Source: a virus
Strand: one strand, 5' to 3'
Length of the DNA: 64,000 nucleotides
Virus record (IMG/VR): IMGVR_UViG_3300047509_000221
Span: 1-64,000 of that record
The translations under genes and the position numbers were made by a program. Under the pieces are notes generated by a model, which was not told the DNA's origin, searched no databases, and was given only the letters and a program-made list of their open reading frames with translations. This document shows positions 38,076 to 46,125 of the stretch, piece by piece. The stretch's first letter is position 1. The number at the start of each line of letters is the position of its first letter.

Positions 38076-39536
38076 TTACACCAGCCAGCGACGGGTCGGG
38101 TCGCTCATGACCACCGTTGCGAGGTCGATCTTCTTCCGCAGGGAGGGGATCACCATGGTCTCCTCAATGGTGCCTGGTACCACGAGATCGGAATAGGTGC
38201 AGGGCCAGTGCTGTCCGTCGCGGTGAGTGCGGCTCTCGCTCTGGTCGCGATGGTCCAGGTTCTGGGTGTTGGAGTAGTACAGGGTGTCAGAGGCACGGAC
38301 AAGAGTGAGGCCGCGAGCTCCCTTCTGAAGAGAGCCAAGAAACCAGTCCGCACTTCCATCCTGGAAACGTCTCTTATTAACATCGCACTCCTCCTGGGAG
38401 ATGCCGCCGTGGTAGGGGGCAACCCGGCCCGGATATGCTCTCTCGAGCCTCTCCTGGACTCGCTGGACGTCATTCTGGAAGGCGCACCACACGACGCCCC
38501 CGCTGCGGCACTCCTCCGTCCAGTCGAGCGCGGCCTGCGGACGGTTGCTCGGGAGTTCGTGGACCCCGTGCACCTCGTCCACCACGTGGCCACACAGTAT
38601 CTGCTGGAGGCGCAGCAGCTGCGTCAGGACCAGCGTCGCCGTGACGTGGTCCCCCGCATCGTTGATGCGTGCCGTGGCGTTGTCCCGCACCTCATTGTAG
38701 ATGCGCCGCTGCTCTGGCGTCAGCTCGACATGGCGGAAGGGAGTGTATATCTGCTCCGGGAGATCGAGACACTCCTCCTTGCGCTTGCGGAATGAGTGGG
38801 GCCGGATGCGCTGGGCCAGCTCGGGCAGGTCCCTGTAGCCGACGATCATCTGCACGGCCTTCTTCGAGTTGCCGAAGAACTGCTTCTGCAGTATCGCGTA
38901 GCGCGCCCGGTAGGAGTAGAACGAGCCGCCGAGGCAGCCCGGCACGGCCCAGTCCATCTGTGAGAACAGGTCCATCGGCCCATTCGGCACTGGCTGGCCA
39001 GTCAGGATGCGCCGGACGGCGGCCATCTCCCGCAGGCGGCCGACCGACCGAGTCCTCTGTGCCTGGTGGTTCTTGATGACGGTGCTCTCGTCGATGCTGA
39101 TCTTGACGCGGCCCTGATGTCTCTTGACGAACTCGTACGCAACGTCGAACGCCCGGTCCGACTGGCTCAGCGCCTCGATGTTCATGCAGAAGAACTTCAG
39201 CGTCGCCGGGTCCGGCGAGAACAGCCGGTTCACCTCTTCCTTGTTGGCGCGCGTCCCCCCGCCTCTCCAGGCCCCTGTAATGACGAGTTCGCGGAACTCA
39301 TCAGTCCAGTGCTTCGGCACCTCGTCGGTCAGCCAGTTGGTGTACACCCCCTTGGGAGCGAGAATCAGGCAGGCGGAGATGTCTCCACTGCAGAAGAGCT
39401 CGCCGGTCTCGTCCAGATCGGTCTTTGTCTTCCCGGTCCCCATCTCCATGAGCCAGCCGAAGCCCTCTCGGCCTCTCGCCTTCTCCAGGCCCTCGGTCTG
39501 GTGCGCTCGCGGGGGGAGGGCTGGGGTGTACTTCAT
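38076..39536 (-). CDS. SNF2-type superfamily 2 helicase (486 aa)
   Basis: The N-terminus PALPPRAHQTEGLEKARGR is the Q-like motif; Walker A is WLMEMGTGKTKTD; motif II is VKISIDESTVIKN; motif III is RRILTGQPVPNGPMDLFSQM. Motifs V-VI are GARGLTLVRASDTLYYSN and HRDQSESRTHRDGQ with arginine fingers. DES instead of DEAH and the SRxHRxGQ end are typical of SNF2/RapA-like phage helicases. It may remodel DNA-protein complexes or help replication restart. ATGA coupling to the small gene upstream. Confidence 0.92.
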   Translation of the reverse strand: MKYTPALPPRAHQTEGLEKARGREGFGWLMEMGTGKTKTDLDETGELFCSGDISACLILAPKGVYTNWLTDEVPKHWTDEFRELVITGAWRGGGTRANKEEVNRLFSPDPATLKFFCMNIEALSQSDRAFDVAYEFVKRHQGRVKISIDESTVIKNHQAQRTRSVGRLREMAAVRRILTGQPVPNGPMDLFSQMDWAVPGCLGGSFYSYRARYAILQKQFFGNSKKAVQMIVGYRDLPELAQRIRPHSFRKRKEECLDLPEQIYTPFRHVELTPEQRRIYNEVRDNATARINDAGDHVTATLVLTQLLRLQQILCGHVVDEVHGVHELPSNRPQAALDWTEECRSGGVVWCAFQNDVQRVQERLERAYPGRVAPYHGGISQEECDVNKRRFQDGSADWFLGSLQKGARGLTLVRASDTLYYSNTQNLDHRDQSESRTHRDGQHWPCTYSDLVVPGTIEETMVIPSLRKKIDLATVVMSDPTRRWLV

Positions 39537-39763
39537 GGGCGCGACAACTCATGTGGGCCGAGTTCTCTAAGCAGGCTCACGCCCATCGCCGTCAGGGCCA
39601 CCCGGTTGTAGTTGATGTCGTGATCGTCGACGTGCACTGTCCTGGCCAGACCTGCGTCGAGGAGTCTGTCGAGAGCCCTGCCCCTGCACTCTCCGTATGC
39701 GGAGTGGTCTTCCTTCGCGAGCCAGTCAAGAAGAAAGTGCTCGTCGCTTGTCAACTCTGTCAT
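39533..39763 (-). CDS. Small protein, possible winged helix (76 aa)
   Basis: The start MTELTSDEHFLLDWLAKEDH follows CGAGGAGACATC. Sequence then reads GECRGRALDRLLDAGLARTV and NRVALTAMGVSLLRELGP. A helix, helix, then a strand and ALTAMGxSLLREL resemble a compact winged-helix domain. Its own promoter lies 25 bases upstream. It may regulate or help the helicase. Confidence 0.6.
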   Translation of the reverse strand: MTELTSDEHFLLDWLAKEDHSAYGECRGRALDRLLDAGLARTVHVDDHDINYNRVALTAMGVSLLRELGPHELSRP

Positions 39764-39785
39764 GATGTCTCCTCGGTCGGGGACC

Positions 39786-39814
39786 CTGATAGCGTGTCGC
39801 GGCGCAGAGAAAAA
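39786..39814 (-). promoter_or_regulatory. Leftward promoter TTTTTC-17-TATCAG
   Basis: On the minus strand TTTTTC and TATCAG are 17 bases apart, 23 bases ahead of the ATG at 39763. The match is fair; spacing is the same as in the other leftward promoters. Confidence 0.45.
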
Positions 39815-39887
39815 GGCCCAGGTGCGAGGCCCAATGGTTGAGAGTTTACTTGTGCGTCGGCCTCCTATACGCGCTCGCGCGCGAGCT

Positions 39888-39913
39888 GCTATTGAGGATA
39901 TTGGTTTTTGCGA
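39888..39913 (+). repeat. Switch element copy E
   Basis: TGCTATTGA, GGA, then TATTGGTTTTTGC: same half-unit order and spacing as copy A, with AC changed to GG in the second half. Confidence 0.55.
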
Positions 39914-39924
39914 CTGTAAAGCGG

Positions 39925-39951
39925 AAATCAATAGCGATTTCAATAGCAGCA
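39925..39951 (-). repeat. Switch element copy F (inverted)
   Basis: The minus strand reads GCTGCTATTGAAA, TCGC, TATTGATTT, again two CTATTG half-units about 11 bases apart, facing copies E and G. Confidence 0.55.
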
Positions 39952-39980
39952 AACCCCCGGAATACCTCGCTTTTTCGCTG

Positions 39981-40014
39981 GTGCTATTGAAGGTATTACT
40001 TTTTTCAGGATTTA
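39981..40014 (+). repeat. Switch element copy G (best conserved)
   Basis: GGTGCTATTGAAGG followed by TATTACTTTTTTCAGGATTT. It agrees with copy A over the whole 29-base core except a few bases, and with inverted copy B at both ends including CAGGATTT. Confidence 0.7.
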
Positions 40015-40138
40015 TCGCAGCGTGTCACACGCCGCGTCCACACGGGCGTAATAAAGGCATAGCACCGCACGAGGGCCACGGGGCTTTCCCATCCGCCCCT
40101 GAGAGGGGTATGTGGGGTTCCCCAAGGGAGACCGCCGA

Positions 40139-40786
40139 GTGACCGACATATTCGCAGAGATGGAGCGCGACGCCGTCGCCTTCCAGAAGGCCCCGACCAC
40201 CGAGGAGAGTCAGGACCTGACCCGGCTGGCGCTGGAGCTGGTCGAAATCGACAAGCGCCTCGCTCGCTATGCCGAAGTCGCCAAGCAGCTGGCGGAGCGC
40301 CGGACAGATCTCCAGATGCGCGTCCTCGTGGACGCCATGGACGCCGTCGGGCAGGACCGCATCGGGCTCGGCGGCGAGCAGGGCGTCGACCTCGTCCTCA
40401 GCGACTACTACAAGGCAGGCCTCCCCAATCCGGACAACGCGAAGACGGACGAGGAGCGGGCCGAGATGGCCTCGCTGCGACAGGAGGGCGTCGACTGGCT
40501 CACCGCCGACGAGGACGGCGTCAACATTCTCACCACCACCATCACCGTGACTCTCCCCAAGGGCTCGCTCGAGCGGGCGCAGGAGATCGTGGGCTACCTG
40601 ACAAGCGAGCAGGGTGCCGGCATCGAGGAGGCGCGGGTCGCGCTGGAGGAGGGGGCTCACTGGGCGACCCTCACGTCATTCGTCAAGGAGCAGGTCAGGG
40701 AGAAGGGGCGGTCCGACCTTCCTCTCAAGGCCCTTGGTGCCACCATCGGACGCATTGTCAAGATCGTGCCAAGAAAGAAGAGGTAG
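40139..40786 (+). CDS. Conserved-type phage protein at head of replication block (215 aa)
   Basis: The GTG start (VTDIFAEMERDAVAFQKAPT) follows AAGGGAGA. A coiled coil (LVEIDKRLARYAEVAKQLAE) leads into RIGLGGEQGVDLVLSDYY, then LRQEGVDWLTADEDGVNILT and TTTITVTLPKGSLERAQEIV. This layout of an N-terminal heptad helix and a small beta domain occurs in uncharacterised proteins beside phage recombination and replication genes. The C-terminus is basic (GRIVKIVPRKKR). Possibly a DNA-binding accessory factor; role not shown. Confidence 0.65.
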   Translation: MTDIFAEMERDAVAFQKAPTTEESQDLTRLALELVEIDKRLARYAEVAKQLAERRTDLQMRVLVDAMDAVGQDRIGLGGEQGVDLVLSDYYKAGLPNPDNAKTDEERAEMASLRQEGVDWLTADEDGVNILTTTITVTLPKGSLERAQEIVGYLTSEQGAGIEEARVALEEGAHWATLTSFVKEQVREKGRSDLPLKALGATIGRIVKIVPRKKR

Positions 40787-40787
40787 C

Positions 40788-41621
40788 ATGAACAAGAAGT
40801 CAGACACCGCCGAGCTCGACCGCAACCTTCCCGCCGTCCAGCAGGGAGCCGCCAATCTACCGGCGGAGCTCCTGAGCTCGATGGGAGAGGATGCCGGTCT
40901 GGGCGTCAGCACCGACCCGAGCGAGGTCGGCATTCCGTTTCTCTACATCCTCCAGGACCTGTCGCCACAGGTCAAGAAGCGCGACGAGGCCTACATCGAC
41001 GGGGCCGAGGTCGGGGACGTCTTCAACAACGTCACCCGAGAGGTCATTCCGGCCGCCGTGGGCTTCGACTGGATTGAGGTCGGCTTCGAGGCCGCGCAGG
41101 TGGAGTGGCGACCCGATCGCGGAGGCTTCGTCGCCAAGCATCCCCACAATACGCCGCTGCTGGGTGACGTGAAGATTGTCGAGGACGCCACCGGCAAGCG
41201 CATCCCGACGCTGCCCAACAACAACATTCTGACCGAGACCAAGTACCACTATGGCCTGTACAGGCGGAGCGCCACCGAGGGCGGCACTCCGGGCAACTGG
41301 GAGCCGGCAGTCATCGGCATGGCCTCGTCGATGATCAAGTGCAGCCGCGAGCTGGAGGGTCTCAAGAAGCGCCTCCGCCTGCCCAACAACGCGGTCGCCC
41401 CGGCGTTCGCCGTCTACTACCACTTCGGCACCAAGCTGGTGTCCAAGAACAACAACGACTGGTTCGTCTGGGACATCACGCAGGGTCCCTGGGTCACCAG
41501 CGACGAGTACTACGTGGCGCGCGATCTCGCCCAGCAGGTCGCGGCCGGTACTGTCAAGACCTCGCAGCCCGACGACTCCGGCGGAGGAGCGGGCAGCGCG
41601 ATCGACGAGGAGGTTCTCTAG
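40788..41621 (+). CDS. Hypothetical replication-block protein, possible ssDNA-binding role (277 aa)
   Basis: The protein has VGIPFLYILQDLSPQVKKRD, AAVGFDWIEVGFEAAQVEW, TETKYHYGLYRRSATEGG and AVYYHFGTKLVSKNNNDWFV, then a helix and an acidic tail ending SAIDEEVL. A beta-rich core with aromatic residues and a flexible acidic tip is also seen in single-strand binding proteins, and no other such protein is evident next to the primase. This is inference; I do not recognise the family with certainty. Confidence 0.6.
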   Translation: MNKKSDTAELDRNLPAVQQGAANLPAELLSSMGEDAGLGVSTDPSEVGIPFLYILQDLSPQVKKRDEAYIDGAEVGDVFNNVTREVIPAAVGFDWIEVGFEAAQVEWRPDRGGFVAKHPHNTPLLGDVKIVEDATGKRIPTLPNNNILTETKYHYGLYRRSATEGGTPGNWEPAVIGMASSMIKCSRELEGLKKRLRLPNNAVAPAFAVYYHFGTKLVSKNNNDWFVWDITQGPWVTSDEYYVARDLAQQVAAGTVKTSQPDDSGGGAGSAIDEEVL

Positions 41622-41704
41622 CAGAACTCCTCCGGGAGGCCGGGGCCGCCGCCAGCAGGGGTCCCGGTCTCCATCTTAGTCGGCGCGCGTGATGGGGATG
41701 ACAG

Positions 41705-43234
41705 GTGCAGGACGAGGCCAGAAGAATGATGGCCCTCTTCGAGGGCTACGACGATGCTCACGGCACCCACGGGGACACCGTCCGCAATCCAGACAAGCAC
41801 GACAAGCTGGAGATCAAGGGGACGGCGCGCACCATTCGCGAGCCGGTCACCGAGGACCTCTGGGAGCAGCACCTCAGCGGCGAGCGGCCCATAGGCATAA
41901 TCCCCATCCGTCGCGACAACACATGCCGCTGGGGCTGCATCGACGTGGATCGCTACGACATCGACCACGGCGCAGTGGTCAAGAAACTCAATGAGGAGAG
42001 GCTGCCGCTCATGCTCTGCCGCACCAAGTCTGGCGGCGCGCACTTGTTTCTCTTCGTCACGTCCCCAGTGCCGGCAGCGGAGATCCAGGCCAAGCTGCGA
42101 GACCTCGCGGCGCACCTCGGCTTCGGCGGCTCGGAGATCTTCCCCAAGCAGACCCGCGTGCTCGTGGAGAGCGGAGACCTCGGCAACTGGCTCAACATGC
42201 CGTACTACCGAGGCGACGAGACCGACCGCTACTGCGTCAACGAGCAGGGCAGAGGCCTGACGCTGCGCCAGTTCCTGGCAAGGTCCGAGGCCGCCGCCGT
42301 CACGCCGGACGAGATGATCTCCCTGAGGGCCTCCTCGGGCGGTGGCGGAGAGTTCCGCGACGGGCCGCCCTGTCTTCAGCACCTCACGACCACGGGCTTC
42401 CCCGAGGGGACGCGCAACAACGGGCTGTTCGCCCTCGGCACGTTCCTCAAGAAGAAGCACCCAGACCGCTGGGAGCAGATGATCGAGGAGATGAACCAGA
42501 AGCACTTCTCCCCCCCGCTCCCGGCGACCGAGGTGCTGGGGATCGTGAAGAACCTCCGCACCAAGGACTACAAGTACAAGTGCTCCGACATGCCCCTCGC
42601 CAATCACTGCAACGCCGGTCTCTGCCGGACCCGAAAATTCGGTGTCGGGATGCGGGGGACGCTGCCGGTGATGGGTTCGCTGTCGGTTGTCCAGACGGAC
42701 GAGCCGACGTGGTTCCTTGACGTGGGCGGCGAGCGGATAGAGCTGAGCACCGACGAGCTCCAGCAGCCGAGCCGGTTCCAGCGCAAGTGCATGGAGGCCA
42801 TCCACGTGGTGGTCCCGATCATGAAGAAGGAGACCTGGGACCAGACCATCCAGGGGCTCATGGAGAACCTCACTGTGATCGAGGCACCCCCGGAGGTCTC
42901 GCTGCGGGGCCAGCTGTTCGAGCACATCGAGACGTTCTGCACCGACAGGCAGCAGGCCCAGACCAAGGAGGAGCTCATTCTCGGCAAGGCCTGGCACGAC
43001 GAGACCGGGCGTGTCTACTTTCGCATCCGCGATATCCAGGAGTACCTGGAGAAGGTGAAGTTCCGGGGAATGACGCGCACCCAGATCACGAACCGCATCC
43101 GGGAGTGGAAGGGTGGGCAGCACTTCTTCAATATCAAGGGGCGCGGCACCAACGTGTTCTGGCTGCCTGGCGAGCTGTTCGAGACCCAGGAGGAGGAGCA
43201 CGAGCTGCCCCAGCTGGGCGAGGAGGTGATATAG
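41705..43234 (+). CDS. Primase-polymerase of the archaeo-eukaryotic (TOTE-type) primase group
   Basis: The catalytic landmarks of AEP primases are present: CRWGCIDVDRYDID (metal-binding Asp-x-Asp at about 80-82), CRTKSGGAHLFLFV (SGGxH at 109-113) and GSEIFPKQTRV. The sequence is closest to the primase of TOTE conflict systems. A C-terminal part has a PriCT-like segment (GTRNNGLFALGTFLKKKHPD), a Cys/His cluster (CSDMPLANHCNAGLCRTRKF) and a winged-helix-like end. It would make primers for the family A polymerase encoded at 52604. GTG start; an ATG seven codons later is possible. Confidence 0.85.
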   Translation: MQDEARRMMALFEGYDDAHGTHGDTVRNPDKHDKLEIKGTARTIREPVTEDLWEQHLSGERPIGIIPIRRDNTCRWGCIDVDRYDIDHGAVVKKLNEERLPLMLCRTKSGGAHLFLFVTSPVPAAEIQAKLRDLAAHLGFGGSEIFPKQTRVLVESGDLGNWLNMPYYRGDETDRYCVNEQGRGLTLRQFLARSEAAAVTPDEMISLRASSGGGGEFRDGPPCLQHLTTTGFPEGTRNNGLFALGTFLKKKHPDRWEQMIEEMNQKHFSPPLPATEVLGIVKNLRTKDYKYKCSDMPLANHCNAGLCRTRKFGVGMRGTLPVMGSLSVVQTDEPTWFLDVGGERIELSTDELQQPSRFQRKCMEAIHVVVPIMKKETWDQTIQGLMENLTVIEAPPEVSLRGQLFEHIETFCTDRQQAQTKEELILGKAWHDETGRVYFRIRDIQEYLEKVKFRGMTRTQITNRIREWKGGQHFFNIKGRGTNVFWLPGELFETQEEEHELPQLGEEVI

Positions 43235-43413
43235 TGTCACTGGCCAGAGACTGCGGGAACATCGTCTTCGAGTGTGACGACTGCAACGATGTTCTGGACA
43301 CCGGGACAGAGAGCTTCCGAGAGGCCATCGAGAACATGCACGCCGAGGGCTGGACGGCCCACCGCATTGACGATGGTGTCTGGGAGCACAAGTGCAGGAG
43401 TTGCTCGTCGTGA
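43234..43413 (+). CDS. Small zinc-ribbon protein (59 aa)
   Basis: VSLARDCGNIVFECDDCNDV and the C-terminal WEHKCRSCSS give two CxxC knuckles about 38 residues apart, with a helix (SFREAIENMHAEGW) between them: a one-zinc ribbon. The GTG start overlaps the primase stop (TAGTG). Function unknown; translational coupling suggests it works with the primase or the next gene. Confidence 0.65.
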   Translation: MSLARDCGNIVFECDDCNDVLDTGTESFREAIENMHAEGWTAHRIDDGVWEHKCRSCSS

Positions 43414-43754
43414 GTCTCTGCGACACATGCCGACAGCCCGGTGCATGCTGCAGGGGTTTCTCCCTCAATAGGATCAGTGATGGTGATCACCTAACTCTCT
43501 GGGACGACGAGGACCCTCTCAAGGCGGTCCACCCGCACATAGAGAGCGAGGCCCCTTTCCACCCTGTGGAGAGGCTCGGGCAGTGGACGGACGCGGAGAG
43601 TGGCAGGACGTACAGTTCCTGGAAGTGGTCGTGCTCTGCACTGGGCGAGGACGGGCGCTGCACGATGTACGACAACCGACCCGACCTCTGCCGGAGGTAC
43701 GAGGCAGGGAGCTCTCCGCTCTGCGTGATGTACGTGCCGCCAGATGAATCCTGA
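43410..43754 (+). CDS. YkgJ-like cysteine cluster protein (114 aa)
   Basis: Cysteines fall as CDTCRQPGACCRGF, then WSCSALGEDGRCTMYDNRPD, LCRRYEAGSSPLC. CxxC...CC at the start and C-x8-C-x-x-Y-x-x-RPxxCR later are the signature of the YkgJ (UPF0153) family, thought to chelate iron or zinc. The GTG overlaps the preceding stop as GTGA, and the gene overlaps the helicase downstream by 11 bases. Its biochemical role is unknown. Confidence 0.75.
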   Translation: MSLCDTCRQPGACCRGFSLNRISDGDHLTLWDDEDPLKAVHPHIESEAPFHPVERLGQWTDAESGRTYSSWKWSCSALGEDGRCTMYDNRPDLCRRYEAGSSPLCVMYVPPDES

Positions 43755-45267
43755 GATAGTCCTCGGCCCACCGGGGACGGGCAAGACGACGACGCTCCTC
43801 GGCATAGTGGAGGAGGAGCTGGCCCGAGGCACCGCGCCGGAGCACATCGGCTTCGTCAGCTTCACGCGCCGGGCGGCGCACGAGGCGCGCGACCGCGCCC
43901 GCGAGAAGTTCGGTCTGGACAAGGACCGCTTCACTTGGTTCCGGACACTCCACTCCCTCTGCTTTCGGGCGCTGGGAATGACCTCTGGCGACGTGTTCGA
44001 GGGCGAGGCCGTGGTCGAGTTCGCGGACTGGATTGGCGTCAAGGTCACGTCCAAGCGCAGCCGCAGGAGCGGCGAGTTCGGCGAGGAGGGCATGCTCTTC
44101 GGCAACGAGCGCGGCGACCGCATCCTCCAGATGGAGAACAAGGCCAGAATACGCTCGATGGAGCTGCGCGCCCTCTACGACGAGGACGACGACGATCTCT
44201 CCTGGTGGGAGGTCGAGAGGGTGGCGAGAGGTCTGGCTGAGTTCAAGGCAGCCAGATCTCTCCACGACTACACCGACATGCTCCAGATATACGTGGACAC
44301 CGGCTGGCGGCCCCCGCTCGAACTCCTGCTGGTCGACGAGGCCCAGGACCTCTCCATGCTGCAGTGGCGCGTGGTCGAGAAGCTGGCCCAGGGATGCCGG
44401 CGAGTCGTCGTCGCGGGAGACGACGATCAGGCAATCTACAACTGGGCCGGGGCCGCCGTGGACTACTTCGTCGACCTGCCGGGACAGGTCCGCGTCCTGC
44501 ACCAGAGCTGGCGTGTGCCCGGCAGCGTCCAGAGGATCGCCAACAACGTCATTGGGCAGGTACGCCACCGCCGCCCCAAGGAGTGGGCGGCACGGGCAGA
44601 GGACGGCACCGTCCGGCAGGTCGGCATGCGGGACATCGACTGGTCCCAGCCGGACATCCTAGTCCTGGGCCGCAACTCGCTGTTTCTGGAGGACGTGCGC
44701 CGAAACATCCACGCATCGGGCTACATGTATCAGCGCGGCGACCATCGCTCAATCAGCGACAAGACTCGGCGCATCCTCCTGGCCTGGGAGGGCCTGCGCA
44801 AGGGCAGGCCCCAGCTGGTGGAGGACATCGTCCGCGTCTACGAACTGATGTCCTCGGGCGTGGGCGTGGCGCGCGGGTACAAGGAGCTCCGCACCTTCCA
44901 GCGTGACCAGCTGGTCACCATGCAGGACCTCGTCTCCCAGGGCGGCCTGCTGCGGACCGACGTCTGGCACGACGCTCTCGACAAGATGGCCGTCAGGGAC
45001 CGCGAGTACATCCGCGCCTGCCTGCGACGGGGCGAGAAGATGTCTGAGCCCCCCCGCATACGGCTCAGCACCATACATGGTTCGAAGGGCGGGGAGGCCC
45101 GCGAGGTGGTCGTCCTGCCGGACATGGCACCGAGGACCCACAGGGAGGCTGACAGAGACCCGGACAGCGAGGCCCGTGTCTGGTACGTGGCGGCCACGCG
45201 AGCCATGGAAACGCTCACGGTGGTCCGGCCCATGACTGAGCGTCACTTTACATTTCGGCGATGGTAG
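43744..45267 (+). CDS. Second UvrD-type superfamily 1 helicase (507 aa)
   Basis: Walker A is LGPPGTGKTTT (about 7-17); motif Ia has IGFVSFTRRAAHEARD; motif II is LLVDEAQDLSMLQW; motif III is RVVVAGDDDQAIYNWAG; later LHQSWRVPGSVQRIA, STIHGSKGGEAREVVVL and ARVWYVAATRAMETL. It has the same architecture as the helicase at 36223, but the sequences differ strongly, so this is not a recent duplication. Placed within the replication block between primase and polymerase. Confidence 0.93.
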   Translation: MNPEIVLGPPGTGKTTTLLGIVEEELARGTAPEHIGFVSFTRRAAHEARDRAREKFGLDKDRFTWFRTLHSLCFRALGMTSGDVFEGEAVVEFADWIGVKVTSKRSRRSGEFGEEGMLFGNERGDRILQMENKARIRSMELRALYDEDDDDLSWWEVERVARGLAEFKAARSLHDYTDMLQIYVDTGWRPPLELLLVDEAQDLSMLQWRVVEKLAQGCRRVVVAGDDDQAIYNWAGAAVDYFVDLPGQVRVLHQSWRVPGSVQRIANNVIGQVRHRRPKEWAARAEDGTVRQVGMRDIDWSQPDILVLGRNSLFLEDVRRNIHASGYMYQRGDHRSISDKTRRILLAWEGLRKGRPQLVEDIVRVYELMSSGVGVARGYKELRTFQRDQLVTMQDLVSQGGLLRTDVWHDALDKMAVRDREYIRACLRRGEKMSEPPRIRLSTIHGSKGGEAREVVVLPDMAPRTHREADRDPDSEARVWYVAATRAMETLTVVRPMTERHFTFRRW

Positions 45268-45275
45268 GGTACAAT
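45247..45275 (+). promoter_or_regulatory. Strong rightward promoter TTTACA-17-TACAAT
   Basis: TTTACA is followed after exactly 17 bases by TACAAT. It overlaps the end of the helicase gene and lies about 50 bases before the ATG at 45326. A short GC hairpin (CCCGG/CCGGG) sits in the leader. It is the best promoter match on the plus strand and probably drives the modification genes. Confidence 0.75.
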
Positions 45276-45325
45276 AGGGGCGCGTCCCGGATGGTCCGGG
45301 CGCATCGCCAGGAGTGCATCCGCCA

Positions 45326-46021
45326 ATGCCAACCTGCGTGGCAGTGACCTGTTGGGGATGGGGCGACGTCTGGGGTTTCGACTCCCCAGAGCAGGCCCGT
45401 CTCCACCCGCTGATTGACACGTGCGACGTCGTCCTGTCCTCTGCCGAGGAAGTCTATCCCGGGAACTGGAACTATCTGTTCCTGCCCAGGATGTGTGCCG
45501 AGGTGCTGGGCGACAGGGAGGCCTGCGAGCGACTCAAGGAGACAATCAGGGAGGCACCGGACGCCCGGACCCGCGACTCGCGTGTCCAGCTCGCCTGCGT
45601 GCAGATCTGGAACCGTCTCTGCGACGTCGCCAAGCAGCCTCCCTCGGACCCCCGGAAGATCTGCGACATGATCGTCAGGGACAGACGGCGGACGGACGAG
45701 TGGCACAAGCGAGAAGAGAATAGGAGAAGTTCTGTCATGAATGCACAGACCCAGACCGCCGACGCCGGCACCACCACCAAGGCCCCTCCCGCGCCGAAGA
45801 ATATTGCCGGTCGCGCTCCGACGCAGAAGATCGCGTTCGGGAAGGACAAGGACGGCAAGCACTACGGGAAGGACAACAACCCGAAGCGCGCCAACTCCAA
45901 GTCGGCCGATCGCTTCAACCTCTACACTGCGGGAATGACCCTGCAGCAGGCGGTCGACAAGGGCTGCTCGGCGGCCGACATCAAGTGGGACCTCGAGCAC
46001 GGCTACATCACTGCCAGCTGA
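45326..46021 (+). CDS. Protein ending in the NPKR/GMT module (231 aa), with internal start
   Basis: AGGAG lies 11 bases before the ATG. The N-terminal part has TCWGWGDVWGFDSPEQARLH, FLPRMCAEVLGDREACERL and VQIWNRLCDVAKQ. The C-terminal module NNPKRANSKSADRFNLYTAG, MTLQQAV, DIKWDLEHGYITAS is the one found at 6862 and 54676. A second ATG at 45737, ten bases after AGGAGA, could start a 94-residue protein made of the module alone. First gene after the strong promoter. Confidence 0.7.
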   Translation: MPTCVAVTCWGWGDVWGFDSPEQARLHPLIDTCDVVLSSAEEVYPGNWNYLFLPRMCAEVLGDREACERLKETIREAPDARTRDSRVQLACVQIWNRLCDVAKQPPSDPRKICDMIVRDRRRTDEWHKREENRRSSVMNAQTQTADAGTTTKAPPAPKNIAGRAPTQKIAFGKDKDGKHYGKDNNPKRANSKSADRFNLYTAGMTLQQAVDKGCSAADIKWDLEHGYITAS

Positions 46022-46036
46022 GTGAGCACACAACGA

Positions 46037-46072
46037 GGGGGCGCCGCGGACCGCGAGGCCCGCCGCCCTTTT
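46037..46072 (+). terminator. Candidate terminator before modification genes
   Basis: GGGGGCG pairs with CGCC and CCC around one bulged G, followed by TTTTCTT. The stem is GC-rich and the T-run is short; it would partly separate the gene at 45326 from those downstream. Confidence 0.45.
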
Positions 46073-46125
46073 CTTCGCAGTCCCGGCACCCTATGAGGGC
46101 GAGAGCCCGAGGAGACCGCCAACCC

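Larger units (their letters stand above)
39764..40138. other. Second divergent switch region
   Basis: This 375-base gap separates the leftward SNF2 unit from the rightward replication block. No gene is seen in it. It contains one leftward promoter, three copies of the switch element (two plus, one minus) within an AT-rich core, and an inverted copy of the CTTTACAGTCGC word found at 7.9 kb. Confidence 0.6.

Noticed and set aside
41622-41704. Terminator between the 40788 gene and primase
   Set aside because: CCGGGA and TCCCGG can pair but over a 26-base GC-rich loop with no T-run; too weak to list.
36223-45267. The two UvrD-type helicases as a recent duplication
   Set aside because: Motifs agree but intervening sequence and lengths differ throughout, so they were probably acquired separately.
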